Shown here piece after piece: positions 34,701 through 42,217 of a DNA stretch of 47,321 nucleotides. Source of the stretch: Acidovorax sp. NO-1 (GTDB taxonomy: Bacteria; Pseudomonadota; Gammaproteobacteria; Burkholderiales; Burkholderiaceae_C); assembly GCF_000238595.1 (NCBI RefSeq), contig NZ_AGTS01000076.1:1-47321 (forward strand). The letters are read 5' to 3'. The position numbers were made by a program, and so were the translations under genes. Numbering within the stretch: position 1 is the stretch's first letter; each line of letters starts with the position of its first letter. The notes below the pieces were generated by a model. It did no database searches. It worked only from the letters and a program-made list of their open reading frames with translations, and was not told the DNA's origin.

Positions 34701-36185
34701 ATGACCTTTCGCTCCACCACTGCCGCGCCCCAGCGCGCGGCCACCAGCCAGCGCATCGATGTTGCCCGCGAACTGCTGCTGACCCCTTTCGGCCTGGATG
34801 AACGCCACCTCGCGCGCGCGCTGGCCGAGATCCGCACCCACAAGGTGGATGATGCCGACCTGTACTTCCAGTACACGCGCAGCGAGGGCTGGAGCCTGGA
34901 AGAGGGCATCGTCAAGACGGGCTCGTTCAGCATCGACCAGGGCGTGGGCGTGCGCGCGGTGAGTGGCGAAAAGACGGCTTTCGCCTATTCGGACGACATC
35001 TCGGAGGCCTCCCTGCTGGATGCGGCCCGCACTGTGCGGTCTATTTCGGCTGCAGCGCAGGATGGTAAAGCGCGAATAGCTCCTAAAAGAGTAGCAGCGG
35101 GGCGCAGCCTGTATCCGGGTGTTGACCCGATCGCATCACTGGACAGCACGGCCAAGGTGGCCTTGCTGGAAAAGCTGGAGCAGCGCGCCCGTGCCAAGGA
35201 CCCGCGGGTGGCGCAGGTGATGGCTGGCCTCGCCAGCGAATACGACGTGGTGCTGGTGGCCCGTGCCGACGGCACCCTGGCCGCCGACGTGCGCCCGCTG
35301 GTGCGCCTGTCAGTCACCGTGATCGCCGAGCAGAACGGCCGCCGCGAAATGGGCTCGGCCGGAGGCGGCGGGCGTTTTGGCCTGGCTTACTTTGACGACG
35401 AGCAGATGGGCAAGTACGTGGACGAGGCCGTGAACGCAGCCCTGGTCAACCTGGAATCGCGCCCCGCGCCTGCGGGCGAGATGACGGTGGTGCTGGGATC
35501 GGGCTGGCCCGGCATCCTGCTGCACGAAGCCATTGGCCACGGGCTGGAAGGTGACTTCAACCGCAAGGGCTCGAGCGCCTTCAGCGGCCGCATTGGCCAG
35601 CGCGTGGCGGCCAAGGGCGTGACGGTGCTGGACGATGGCACCATTGCCGACCGTCGGGGTTCGTTGAATGTGGACGACGAGGGCCACGCCAGCCAGCGCA
35701 ACGTGCTGATCGAAGATGGCATCCTGAAGGGCTACATCCAGGATTCGCTCAATGCACGCCTGATGGGTGTGGCGCCCACCGGAAACGGCCGCCGCGAGAG
35801 CTATGCGCACATTCCCATGCCACGCATGACCAACACCTACATGCTGGGCGGCGACAAGGACCCGCAGGAGATCATCGCGAGCATCAAGAAGGGCCTGTAC
35901 GCCAGCAACTTCGGGGGCGGGCAGGTGGACATCACCTCGGGCAAGTTCGTGTTCTCGGCCAGTGAGGCGTATTGGGTAGAAAACGGCAAGATCCAGTACC
36001 CGGTGAAGGGCGCCACCATCATTGGCAGCGGCCCCGAGTCGCTCAAGAAGGTGACGATGATCGGCAACGACATGCGGCTCGATAGTGGCGTCGGCACCTG
36101 CGGAAAGGAAGGCCAGAGCGTGCCCGTGGGCGTGGGCCAACCCACGCTGCGCATCGAGGGTTTGACCGTGGGCGGCACGGCCTGA
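34701..36185 (+). CDS. tldD: Metalloprotease TldD
   Basis: This 494-aa protein is half of the TldD/TldE heterodimer, a zinc protease that degrades unfolded peptides and processes modified peptides such as microcin or antitoxin. The zinc motif is HEAIGH at 275-280, and the C-terminal half has the conserved GTCGKEGQSVPVGVGQP segment, here near 468-484. The length is usual (about 480). Residues 118-134 lie over a repeat-derived segment. No tldE is nearby; it is commonly unlinked. Confidence 0.96.
   Translation: MTFRSTTAAPQRAATSQRIDVARELLLTPFGLDERHLARALAEIRTHKVDDADLYFQYTRSEGWSLEEGIVKTGSFSIDQGVGVRAVSGEKTAFAYSDDISEASLLDAARTVRSISAAAQDGKARIAPKRVAAGRSLYPGVDPIASLDSTAKVALLEKLEQRARAKDPRVAQVMAGLASEYDVVLVARADGTLAADVRPLVRLSVTVIAEQNGRREMGSAGGGGRFGLAYFDDEQMGKYVDEAVNAALVNLESRPAPAGEMTVVLGSGWPGILLHEAIGHGLEGDFNRKGSSAFSGRIGQRVAAKGVTVLDDGTIADRRGSLNVDDEGHASQRNVLIEDGILKGYIQDSLNARLMGVAPTGNGRRESYAHIPMPRMTNTYMLGGDKDPQEIIASIKKGLYASNFGGGQVDITSGKFVFSASEAYWVENGKIQYPVKGATIIGSGPESLKKVTMIGNDMRLDSGVGTCGKEGQSVPVGVGQPTLRIEGLTVGGTA
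35055..35095 (-). repeat. Diverged palindromic repeat inside tldD
   Basis: On the minus strand GCTACTCTTTTAGGAGCTAT and GCGCTTTACCATCCTGCGC match the left end and core of the repeat family. It is translated in frame on the plus strand as tldD residues about 119-131. Confidence 0.6.
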
Positions 36186-36290
36186 AGAGGCGACGCTGCA
36201 GGCGGGCCTGCGGCAGCGTTTCGGCCTACGGGTTTTTGCGGTCCCTGAAAGTGCTGCGCGCCGCCACAGGCAGCGCACAATGTGATCACC

Positions 36291-36830
36291 ATGTCTGCCA
36301 CGCGCCCTAGCCAGTTGCTGACCCTGCAGTCGTTTGGCGACATCAGCCGCTTTCTGCGCGAAGGCGTTGCCGATGAGGACTCGCGCCAGTTGCGGGACAG
36401 CCTGGGTGCCCTGTCGGCGCAGATTGACGAAGCGGTGCGCATCCGGCGCACCAGCACCGACACCGCGGCGATTGCGCGCCACGTGGCGGCCCTGTCGCAA
36501 TGTGCGCGCGAACACCAGTTGTTTCTGACAGGCCTGGGCTCGGCGTGGCATGCGCTCTACGAGTTTGGCGCCTACCAGCGCGCGCTGCGCGAGCTGCGCA
36601 ACGCCATTGCCCATTGGCAGCAGATGCTGGAGCGCCGAAGCTCCAGGGAGAGCACAAGCTTCGACCATTTCGAGCTGCTGGCCTGGCGCACGCTGGGCGA
36701 GGCGTTGTTGCTGATCGACATGTACGAACACCATGGCGACGCGCACAGCGAACTGCAGGATTCTGCGCCCCCGCGGAGCCGCTCTTTCCTGCAAAAAATC
36801 CAGACCTGGTTCCGGCAGCGAAGGAGCTGA
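36291..36830 (+). CDS. Uncharacterised 179-aa helical protein
   Basis: I do not recognise the family. The protein is predicted mostly helical, soluble, with no signal peptide. It is rich in Arg, Leu and Gln, has no Cys cluster or catalytic motif, and ends in a basic FLQKIQTWFRQRR tail. The ATG at 36291 is preferred; a GTG three codons earlier (36282) is possible. It stands between tldD and the aroG leader on the same strand, about 100 bp upstream of the leader peptide, and may be an independent unit. Confidence 0.7.
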   Translation: MSATRPSQLLTLQSFGDISRFLREGVADEDSRQLRDSLGALSAQIDEAVRIRRTSTDTAAIARHVAALSQCAREHQLFLTGLGSAWHALYEFGAYQRALRELRNAIAHWQQMLERRSSRESTSFDHFELLAWRTLGEALLLIDMYEHHGDAHSELQDSAPPRSRSFLQKIQTWFRQRRS

Positions 36831-36868
36831 AGTGCACGCTGTGCTGCGCGTTTCACGGGGGTTTTGTA

Positions 36869-36921
36869 GCGCAATTGCAACATCGCGCAATTGCTGCACT
36901 GCCGCACTCCTGTGCTACATT
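36869..36921 (+). promoter_or_regulatory. Upstream control region of the aroG leader
   Basis: Two copies of GCGCAATTGC lie at 36869-36878 and 36885-36894, 16 bp apart. Each contains the palindrome GCAATTGC, so they look like a pair of operator sites. A TGCTACATT (extended -10 form, TACATT at 36916-36921) and TTGCTG (36891-36896, 19-bp spacing) suggest a promoter close to the leader start. If the start is 6-7 bases downstream, the leader would be nearly leaderless. The promoter call is weak, the repeats are plain. Confidence 0.45.
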
Positions 36922-36928
36922 GGGTGCC

Positions 36929-36985
36929 ATGCAAGTTCGCAGCGCGTTTTATTTTTGGTTTTTTATCTCGGTCCCCGGCGGATGA
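36929..36985 (+). CDS. Aromatic-rich leader peptide of aroG
   Basis: This 18-aa reading frame, too short for ordinary gene calling, encodes MQVRSAFYFWFFISVPGG. Six of residues 7-12 are aromatic: Phe, Tyr, Phe, Trp, Phe, Phe, all coded as ttt, tat or tgg. It ends 126 bp before the DAHP synthase start, and its last codons contain one arm of an antiterminator hairpin. Such leaders (pheL, trpL type) sense charged aromatic tRNA: stalling at the aromatic codons leaves the downstream arm free, reading to the stop covers it. All three aromatic amino acids are sensed in one peptide, matching an enzyme of the common pathway. The ribosome site is poor, so a leaderless start is possible. Confidence 0.85.
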   Translation: MQVRSAFYFWFFISVPGG

Positions 36986-37022
36986 GAGGAAAACGCGCAA
37001 GCACACACAACCTCCCCATACC

Positions 37023-37059
37023 AACCGCCGACGCTGCAAAGCCCGGCGGTTTTTGTTTT
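37023..37059 (+). terminator. Attenuator terminator of aroG with competing antiterminator
   Basis: The stem AACCGCCG (37023-37030) pairs with CGGCGGTT (37044-37051) and is followed by TTTTGTTTT, an intrinsic terminator 53 bp before the aroG start. The octamer CCCGGCGG occurs both in the terminator (37042-37049) and at the leader peptide end (36974-36981). Its CGGCGG part (36976-36981) can pair with CCGCCG (37025-37030) instead, giving the alternative antiterminator. Confidence 0.85.
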
Positions 37060-37111
37060 CTGCCCTCCCGTTTTCCCATCTCACTTCAACTTACCCCACG
37101 AGGAAGCAACC

Positions 37112-38233
37112 ATGACGGCCCTTTCCAACCCCGCCAGCGATGCCTGGTACCGCAGCGTCGAGAAAACCAGCCAGACCGACGACGAACGTATCAAGGACAT
37201 CACCGTGTTGCCTCCTCCCGAGCACCTGATCCGCTTTTTCCCGATCGGCGGTACGCCGGTGGAGACGCTGATCACCCAGACCCGCAAAAACATCCACAAC
37301 ATCATGGCCGGCAAGGATGACCGCCTGCTGGTGGTGATTGGCCCCTGTTCCATCCACGACCCCGCCGCCGCGCTCGAATACGCCCGGCGCCTGAAGGTCG
37401 TGCGCGAGCAATACAAGGACACGCTGGAGATCGTGATGCGCGTGTACTTCGAAAAGCCCCGCACCACCGTGGGCTGGAAGGGCCTGATCAACGACCCCTA
37501 CCTGGACGAAACCTACCGCATCGACGAAGGCTTGCGCATTGCCCGCCAGCTGCTGATCGACATCAACCGCCTGGGCATGCCGGCCGGCAGCGAGTTCCTG
37601 GACGTGATCTCGCCCCAATACATTGGCGACCTGATCAGCTGGGGCGCCATCGGTGCCCGCACCACCGAGAGCCAGGTGCACCGCGAGCTGGCCTCGGGCC
37701 TGTCGGCGCCCATCGGTTTCAAGAACGGCACGGACGGCAATATCCGCATTGCGACCGACGCCATCCAGTCGGCCAGCCGCGGCCACCATTTCCTGTCGGT
37801 GCACAAGAACGGCCAGGTCGCCATTGTGAACACCAAGGGCAACAAGGACTGCCACGTGATCCTGCGGGGCGGCAAGGCGCCCAACTACGATGCGGCCAGC
37901 GTGGCTGCGGCCTGCAAGGATCTGGAGGCTGCCAAGCTGCCCGCAACGCTCATGGTCGACTGCAGCCATGCCAACAGCAGCAAGCAGCATGAAAAGCAGC
38001 TGGATGTGGCCCGCGATATCGCAGCGCAACTCGCCGGCGGCTCGCGCAGCGTCTTCGGGCTGATGATCGAAAGCCACCTCACGGCCGGTGCGCAGAAATT
38101 CTCGCCGGGCAAGGACAAACCCGATGCCCTGGAATACGGCAAGAGCATCACCGACGCCTGCCTGGGCTGGGATGACTCCGTGAAAGCGCTGGCCGATCTG
38201 TCGGAAGCCGTGAAGGCGCGTCGCGCACGCTGA
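37112..38233 (+). CDS. aroG: 3-deoxy-D-arabino-heptulosonate 7-phosphate synthase, class I
   Basis: This 373-aa enzyme condenses phosphoenolpyruvate and erythrose 4-phosphate, the first step of aromatic amino acid synthesis. It is a type I-alpha DAHP synthase of the AroF/AroG/AroH kind: GPCSIHDPAAALEYA near 72-86, GFKNGTDGNI near 203-212, and the metal-site DCSHANSSK near 287-295. The length is typical. GAGGAAG forms the ribosome site before the ATG. The upstream leader peptide and terminator show control by attenuation. I use aroG as the symbol, but feedback specificity (Phe, Tyr or Trp) cannot be read from this sequence. Confidence 0.96.
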   Translation: MTALSNPASDAWYRSVEKTSQTDDERIKDITVLPPPEHLIRFFPIGGTPVETLITQTRKNIHNIMAGKDDRLLVVIGPCSIHDPAAALEYARRLKVVREQYKDTLEIVMRVYFEKPRTTVGWKGLINDPYLDETYRIDEGLRIARQLLIDINRLGMPAGSEFLDVISPQYIGDLISWGAIGARTTESQVHRELASGLSAPIGFKNGTDGNIRIATDAIQSASRGHHFLSVHKNGQVAIVNTKGNKDCHVILRGGKAPNYDAASVAAACKDLEAAKLPATLMVDCSHANSSKQHEKQLDVARDIAAQLAGGSRSVFGLMIESHLTAGAQKFSPGKDKPDALEYGKSITDACLGWDDSVKALADLSEAVKARRAR

Positions 38234-38301
38234 TCCACAGCACGGGCCGCAGGCCCTAAACTGCGGGCTCAAGCCATCAAAACAGAAGAAAGGTAAACAT
38301 C

Positions 38302-38613
38302 ATGCTCAGCGAAGTGTCGGTCGTTCTGGCCGGAAACCAGGAATTCCGTTTTGATCTGGCAGGCGCCGAACCCATGGGCCACGAGGCGGGCAGGCGCTGG
38401 CTGGACGACCAGTTCACCGCGCTGGACTGCGAGCCCCTGCGCGCCAGCGGCAAGGTGCTGTTGGCGGACAAGGTGCTGACCGTGGCCCGTGCCGCAGGTG
38501 ATGCGCTGATGTCCGATCCTGCGTGGTCCCGCGACTTTGCCCGTGCCGCCAGCGCAGCCCTGGCCAAGCCCGTGGTGCGCGTGGATGTGCCCGCGATGGC
38601 TGTTTCGTTCTGA
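38302..38613 (+). CDS. Uncharacterised 103-aa protein
   Basis: I do not recognise this family. It is a small soluble protein with an N-terminal beta segment (LSEVSVVLAGNQEFRF) and a helical C-terminal half (about 50-90). There is no signal peptide and no cysteine cluster. GAAAGG precedes the ATG by several bases, a fair ribosome site. It follows aroG by 68 bp on the same strand and could be read from the same transcript; no functional link is evident. It converges on mpl, with a palindromic repeat in between. Confidence 0.7.
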   Translation: MLSEVSVVLAGNQEFRFDLAGAEPMGHEAGRRWLDDQFTALDCEPLRASGKVLLADKVLTVARAAGDALMSDPAWSRDFARAASAALAKPVVRVDVPAMAVSF

Positions 38614-38619
38614 ATGTCG

Positions 38620-38695
38620 GACTGAAATTTCAGGTAAAAAAAGGCTCTAGCGCTTGATGATCAAGCGCTGTCAGCTATATTTTTTGTAGCGAATT
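38620..38695 (-). repeat. Palindromic interspersed repeat, copy over the mpl stop
   Basis: On the minus strand: GCTACAAAAAATATAGCTG, then the perfect palindrome GCGCTTGATGATCAAGCGC (38650-38668), then TAGAGCCTTTTTTTACC. It overlaps the 3' end of mpl, whose last codons and TAG stop are in the left end. It may also act as a terminator between the two convergent genes. Confidence 0.85.
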
Positions 38696-40099
38696 GAGCA
38701 GTTTGGCATGGATGCCGCCAAACCCGCCGTTGCTCATGCACACGATGTGATCGCCGGGGCGCGCTGCGGCGGTCACCTGTAGTACCAGGGCGTCGATGTC
38801 GGCAGCGGTTTGCGCACGCAGGCCAGGGCCGACACCCAGGGGGGCGAGCGCCTGTGCCGCGTCCCAGTCCAGCCCCGCGGTGTGGCAGAACGCCAGGTCG
38901 GCGGGCTCCAGCGCCCACGGAAGCTGGGCCTTCATGGCCCCCAGTTTCATGGTGTTGCTGCGGGGCTCGAAGACGGCAAGGATGCGCACGTCCGGGCCCA
39001 GGCTGCGGCGCAGGCCATCCATTGTGGTTCGGAGCGCGGTGGGGTGGTGGGCAAAATCGTCGTACACCGCGATGCCGTTCACGGTGCCGCGCAGTTCCAT
39101 GCGCCGCTTCACGTTCTGAAAGTTGGCCAGCGCGGTGGCCGCATCCCCGGGGCTCACGCCCACATGGTGGGCCGCAGCGATGGCTGCCAGGGCATTGAGC
39201 TGGTTGTGCACGCCCGTCAGTGTCCATTCCACACGCGCCACCTTGCGCCCCTGGTGCAGCACATCAAAGGCCTGCGGGTCTCCCTGTGCCGAAAAATCGC
39301 TCACGGCTTCACCGAAGCTGGACACTTCGCTCCAGCAGCCCGTGTGCAGCACGCGGGCAAGGCTTTCTTCCAGCCCGTTGACCACCACACGCCCGGACGG
39401 TGGCACGGTGCGCACCAGGTGGTGGAACTGCCGCTCGATGGCGGCCAGGTCGTCAAAAATGTCTGCGTGGTCAAACTCCAGGTTGTTCAGTACCGCCGTG
39501 CGGGGGCGGTAGTGCACGAACTTGCTGCGCTTGTCGAAGAAAGCGGTGTCGTATTCGTCTGCCTCGATCACGAACAGGGGCGCAGCCCCCAGCGGTGCAC
39601 TGCCGGGCGCGGGGCGCCGGGGCGCGCCCAGGCGTGCCGACACGCCAAAGTTGAGCGGCACTCCCCCAATCAGAAAGCCCGGCTGCTGCCCGGCGTATTC
39701 CAGGATCCAGGCCAGCATCGAGGTGGTGGTGGTCTTGCCATGGGTGCCCGCAACCGCCAGCACATGGCGGCCCTGCAACACGTGTTCGGCCAGCCACTGC
39801 GGGCCACTGGTGTAGGGCAGGCCAGCGTCCAGGATGGCCTCCATCAGCGCAAACTTGGGCGAACCGTCGGGCATTCGCACGCGGCTCACCACGTTGCCGA
39901 CCACAAACATGTCGGGCTTGAGGTCCAGCTGGTCGGCCCCAAAGCCTTCGATCAGGTCGATGCCCAAGGCGCGGAGCTGGTCGCTCATCGGTGGGTAAAC
40001 GCCAGCGTCGCAACCTGTGACCTTGTGGCCTGCCTCGCGTGCCAGTGCGGCCAGGCCGCCCATGAACGTGCCGCAGATGCCCAGTATGTGTATATGCAT
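38675..40099 (-). CDS. mpl: UDP-N-acetylmuramate:L-Ala-gamma-D-Glu-meso-DAP ligase (murein peptide ligase)
   Basis: This 474-aa Mur-ligase-family enzyme attaches recycled tripeptide from peptidoglycan turnover to UDP-MurNAc. Features are HIHILGICGTFMGGL at the start, the ATP loop GTHGKTTTTSML near 115-126, YDDFAHHP near 345-352 and RSNTMKLG near 380-387. The length is slightly above typical (about 450). Its final codons (LQKI and stop TAG) are supplied by a palindromic repeat, and a second same-orientation copy lies 19 bp upstream of its start. It is one of several wall genes in this window. Confidence 0.96.
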   Translation of the reverse strand: MHIHILGICGTFMGGLAALAREAGHKVTGCDAGVYPPMSDQLRALGIDLIEGFGADQLDLKPDMFVVGNVVSRVRMPDGSPKFALMEAILDAGLPYTSGPQWLAEHVLQGRHVLAVAGTHGKTTTTSMLAWILEYAGQQPGFLIGGVPLNFGVSARLGAPRRPAPGSAPLGAAPLFVIEADEYDTAFFDKRSKFVHYRPRTAVLNNLEFDHADIFDDLAAIERQFHHLVRTVPPSGRVVVNGLEESLARVLHTGCWSEVSSFGEAVSDFSAQGDPQAFDVLHQGRKVARVEWTLTGVHNQLNALAAIAAAHHVGVSPGDAATALANFQNVKRRMELRGTVNGIAVYDDFAHHPTALRTTMDGLRRSLGPDVRILAVFEPRSNTMKLGAMKAQLPWALEPADLAFCHTAGLDWDAAQALAPLGVGPGLRAQTAADIDALVLQVTAAARPGDHIVCMSNGGFGGIHAKLLNSLQKI

Positions 40100-40117
40100 G
40101 GGCGCAGATTCTAAGGT

Positions 40118-40175
40118 TCAATATAAAACAAGCCTCCAGCGCTTGATGGATAAGCGTTAGAAGCTATGAAAAATA
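40118..40175 (-). repeat. Palindromic interspersed repeat between mpl and the next gene
   Basis: On the minus strand it reads ATATTTTTCATAGCTTCTAA, then core CGCTTATCCATCAAGCG, then CTGGAGGCTTGTTTTATATT. It lies in the divergent gap upstream of mpl and has the same orientation as the copy at 38620-38695, so mpl is bracketed by direct repeats. Confidence 0.8.
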
Positions 40176-40267
40176 TAGTGGCCTTGGAAATCTCCGGGGA
40201 AACCCGAAATGCGCCCCGGCGTGGCGGGCCACAATGCAGCTTCCTTCCCGCCGTTGACCGTACTGCC

Positions 40268-40867
40268 ATGCACACACCTTTGAGCGAAGAAATCGCCCAC
40301 ACCACGGCCCGTCTGGTGGTGGAAGAGGGGCTGGAATGGGGCCCGGCCAAGCGCCGGGCTTTGCGCCAGATGGGCTTGCCTGCGCGCACGCCTTTGCCGG
40401 ACAACGATCTGGTCGAGGACGCTGTGCGCGAGTACATCCAGCTCTTTTGCGCGGAGACGCAGCCGCGCGAGCTCAGGGCGCTGCGGCAGCTGGCCCTGGT
40501 GTGGATGGAGCGCATGGCGGCGTTTCGCCCCCACCTGGCGGGTGCCGTGTGGCATGGAACGGCCACGCGGCTGTCCGATATTTACCTGCAGTTGTTCTGC
40601 GATGACCCCAAATCAGCAGAGATTGCGCTGATCGATCACCATGTGGACTACGAGCCGCGGACCGTCACCGGCTTTCACGGCGAATCCGTGGAGGCCTTGA
40701 GCGTGGGCAGCAAATCGCCCGAGCTCAATGAGATGATCGGCGTGCATCTGATGATTTATGACCTTGATGACCTGCGCGGCGCGCTGCGCCCGGACTCCCG
40801 GGGGCGCGCGCCCCGTGGCGACATGACCGCCCTGCGGCGTTTGCTTGAGGAAACACCCGTTCCATGA
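40268..40867 (+). CDS. Uncharacterised 199-aa protein coupled to a TlpA-like gene
   Basis: I cannot name a characterised family. The protein is soluble and mixed in structure. It has a start MHTPLSEEIAHTTARLVVEE, an ELRALRQLALVWMERMAAF helix near 77-95, and an ALIDHHVDYEPRTVTGF segment near 120-136. Its stop overlaps the next gene's start (ATGA), so translation of the thioredoxin-like gene is likely coupled to it. The ATG at 40268 was chosen because the residues before it are noncoding in appearance and partly repeat-derived. It is divergent from mpl. Confidence 0.75.
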   Translation: MHTPLSEEIAHTTARLVVEEGLEWGPAKRRALRQMGLPARTPLPDNDLVEDAVREYIQLFCAETQPRELRALRQLALVWMERMAAFRPHLAGAVWHGTATRLSDIYLQLFCDDPKSAEIALIDHHVDYEPRTVTGFHGESVEALSVGSKSPELNEMIGVHLMIYDLDDLRGALRPDSRGRAPRGDMTALRRLLEETPVP

Positions 40868-41445
40868 CCACTCCAGCTGATCTTCCTGAATCCGCCTCCG
40901 CGGCGCCTGGCGCGCCGCCTTCGCACAGTCGAAGGCGCCTGCTGTACGCCGGGGTCGCGGGTGCCGCTGCCCTGGGTGGCGCGGGTCTGGCGTGGTGGAA
41001 GTTTCAACCGCATGCCATGGAGGAGGGCGTGGAGCAGGCGCTCTGGTCCATGGAGTTCGAGAGACCTGAAGGCGGCGTGGTGTCGCTCCAGTCCATGGCG
41101 GGCAAGCCGCTGCTGCTCAACTTCTGGGCCACCTGGTGCCCGCCGTGCGTGGATGAACTCCCCATGCTCAATGATTTTTACCGCCAGCAGTCTCCTGCCG
41201 GCTGGCAGGTGCTGGGGCTGGCCATCGACCAGCCTTCGGCGGTGCGCAAATTCCTGCAACGCATCCCTCTGGAGTTTCCGGTGGGGCTGGCCGGACTGGG
41301 CGGGACGGATCTGGGCCGGTCGCTGGGCAATCTCACGGGTGGCCTGCCGTTCACCGTGGTGCTGGGCGCCAGCGGTCGCGTGCTGCACCGTAAAATGGGG
41401 CAGTTAACCCCCCAGGATCTGAAACAGTGGGCAGCCCTTCGCTGA
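40864..41445 (+). CDS. TlpA-like membrane-anchored thiol-disulfide oxidoreductase
   Basis: This 193-aa protein has a basic, twin-Arg-like N-terminus (SRRRLL at 22-27), a hydrophobic segment (about 28-46) and a thioredoxin-fold domain with the active site WCPPC (Cys92, Cys95) at 91-95. It should reduce or exchange disulfides of periplasmic proteins, as TlpA/ResA proteins do for cytochrome c or copper chaperones. The segment is either an anchor or a Tat signal. It overlaps the preceding gene by 4 bases. In related genomes aroQ often sits next, before accB; it is absent here. Confidence 0.9.
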   Translation: MTTPADLPESASAAPGAPPSHSRRRLLYAGVAGAAALGGAGLAWWKFQPHAMEEGVEQALWSMEFERPEGGVVSLQSMAGKPLLLNFWATWCPPCVDELPMLNDFYRQQSPAGWQVLGLAIDQPSAVRKFLQRIPLEFPVGLAGLGGTDLGRSLGNLTGGLPFTVVLGASGRVLHRKMGQLTPQDLKQWAALR

Positions 41446-41590
41446 CCTTGTGGCTGCTCAGACGGTTCATTTCCAGGCCATCGGAAGATTTTTCTTCATG
41501 GGGTTGATGAAAAATAGCCGTGGAAGCGTGAAGTAGGCCGAAATTGGAGTAAATTCGCGCCCTATTCAGTTTATAGCCGTTGGAGCTTCC

Positions 41591-42037
41591 ATGGATCTGC
41601 GAAAACTCAAAACACTCATCGACCTCGTCTCCGAGTCGAACGTCTCCGAGCTGGAAATCACCGAGGCCGAGGGCAAGGTCCGTATCGTCAAGAGCGTGGG
41701 AGGTGTAGTGCAGCAGTTTGTGCCCGCCCCTGCGCAGGCGCCTGCCGCCCCTGCACCCGCTGCTGCCCCTGTGGCCGAGCTGCCAGCGCCTGCGGTGCCA
41801 TCAGGTCATATCGTCAAGTCGCCGATGGTGGGTACGTTCTACCGGTCTTCCAGCCCGGGCGCCAAGGCGTTTGTCGAGGTGGGCAGCCAGGTCAAGGAAG
41901 GCGAGACGATCTGCATCATCGAGGCCATGAAGATCCTCAATGAGATCGAGGCCGACAAGACAGGTACGGTCACCCGCATCCTGGGTGAAAACGGCCAGGC
42001 CGTGGAGTACGGGCAGCCGTTGTTCGTCATTGAATGA
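41591..42037 (+). CDS. accB: Biotin carboxyl carrier protein of acetyl-CoA carboxylase
   Basis: This 148-aa carrier presents biotin to the carboxylase and carboxyltransferase halves of acetyl-CoA carboxylase, the first step of fatty acid synthesis. It has an N-terminal domain (1-38), an Ala/Pro-rich linker (about 44-70) and the biotinyl domain with EAMKI, whose Lys114 is biotinylated. The length is normal. A repeat-like TTATAGCCGTTGGAGC lies just before the start, too short to call a copy. accC follows after 180 bp, longer than usual. Confidence 0.97.
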   Translation: MDLRKLKTLIDLVSESNVSELEITEAEGKVRIVKSVGGVVQQFVPAPAQAPAAPAPAAAPVAELPAPAVPSGHIVKSPMVGTFYRSSSPGAKAFVEVGSQVKEGETICIIEAMKILNEIEADKTGTVTRILGENGQAVEYGQPLFVIE

Positions 42038-42217
42038 ATGGGTGCAACCTGCTGAGCGGCGTTGCCGTATCGCCCTTCTGTTGCCTGGCGAGGTGGGTGG
42101 GGAGCCCAGCCCTGAGCAAGGTCAGCAAGGTGATCATGGCGCTTGCGTGGCCTCCTGGTCCGGTGGCGCGCCAGTTTCAAGCGTCGCGCGCAGCGCGATG
42201 CACTGTGGATAAGCAAT

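Noticed and set aside
35310..36899. Long open frame opposite tldD and the unknown gene
   Set aside because: Antisense shadow spanning two genes and their gap, with no family match.
41560..41590. Repeat-family copy just before accB
   Set aside because: Only TTATAGCCGTTGGAGC resembles the left end; no core palindrome.
42038..42217. Possible small gene between accB and accC
   Set aside because: Short frames are present but without a ribosome site or protein-like composition; treated as spacer.
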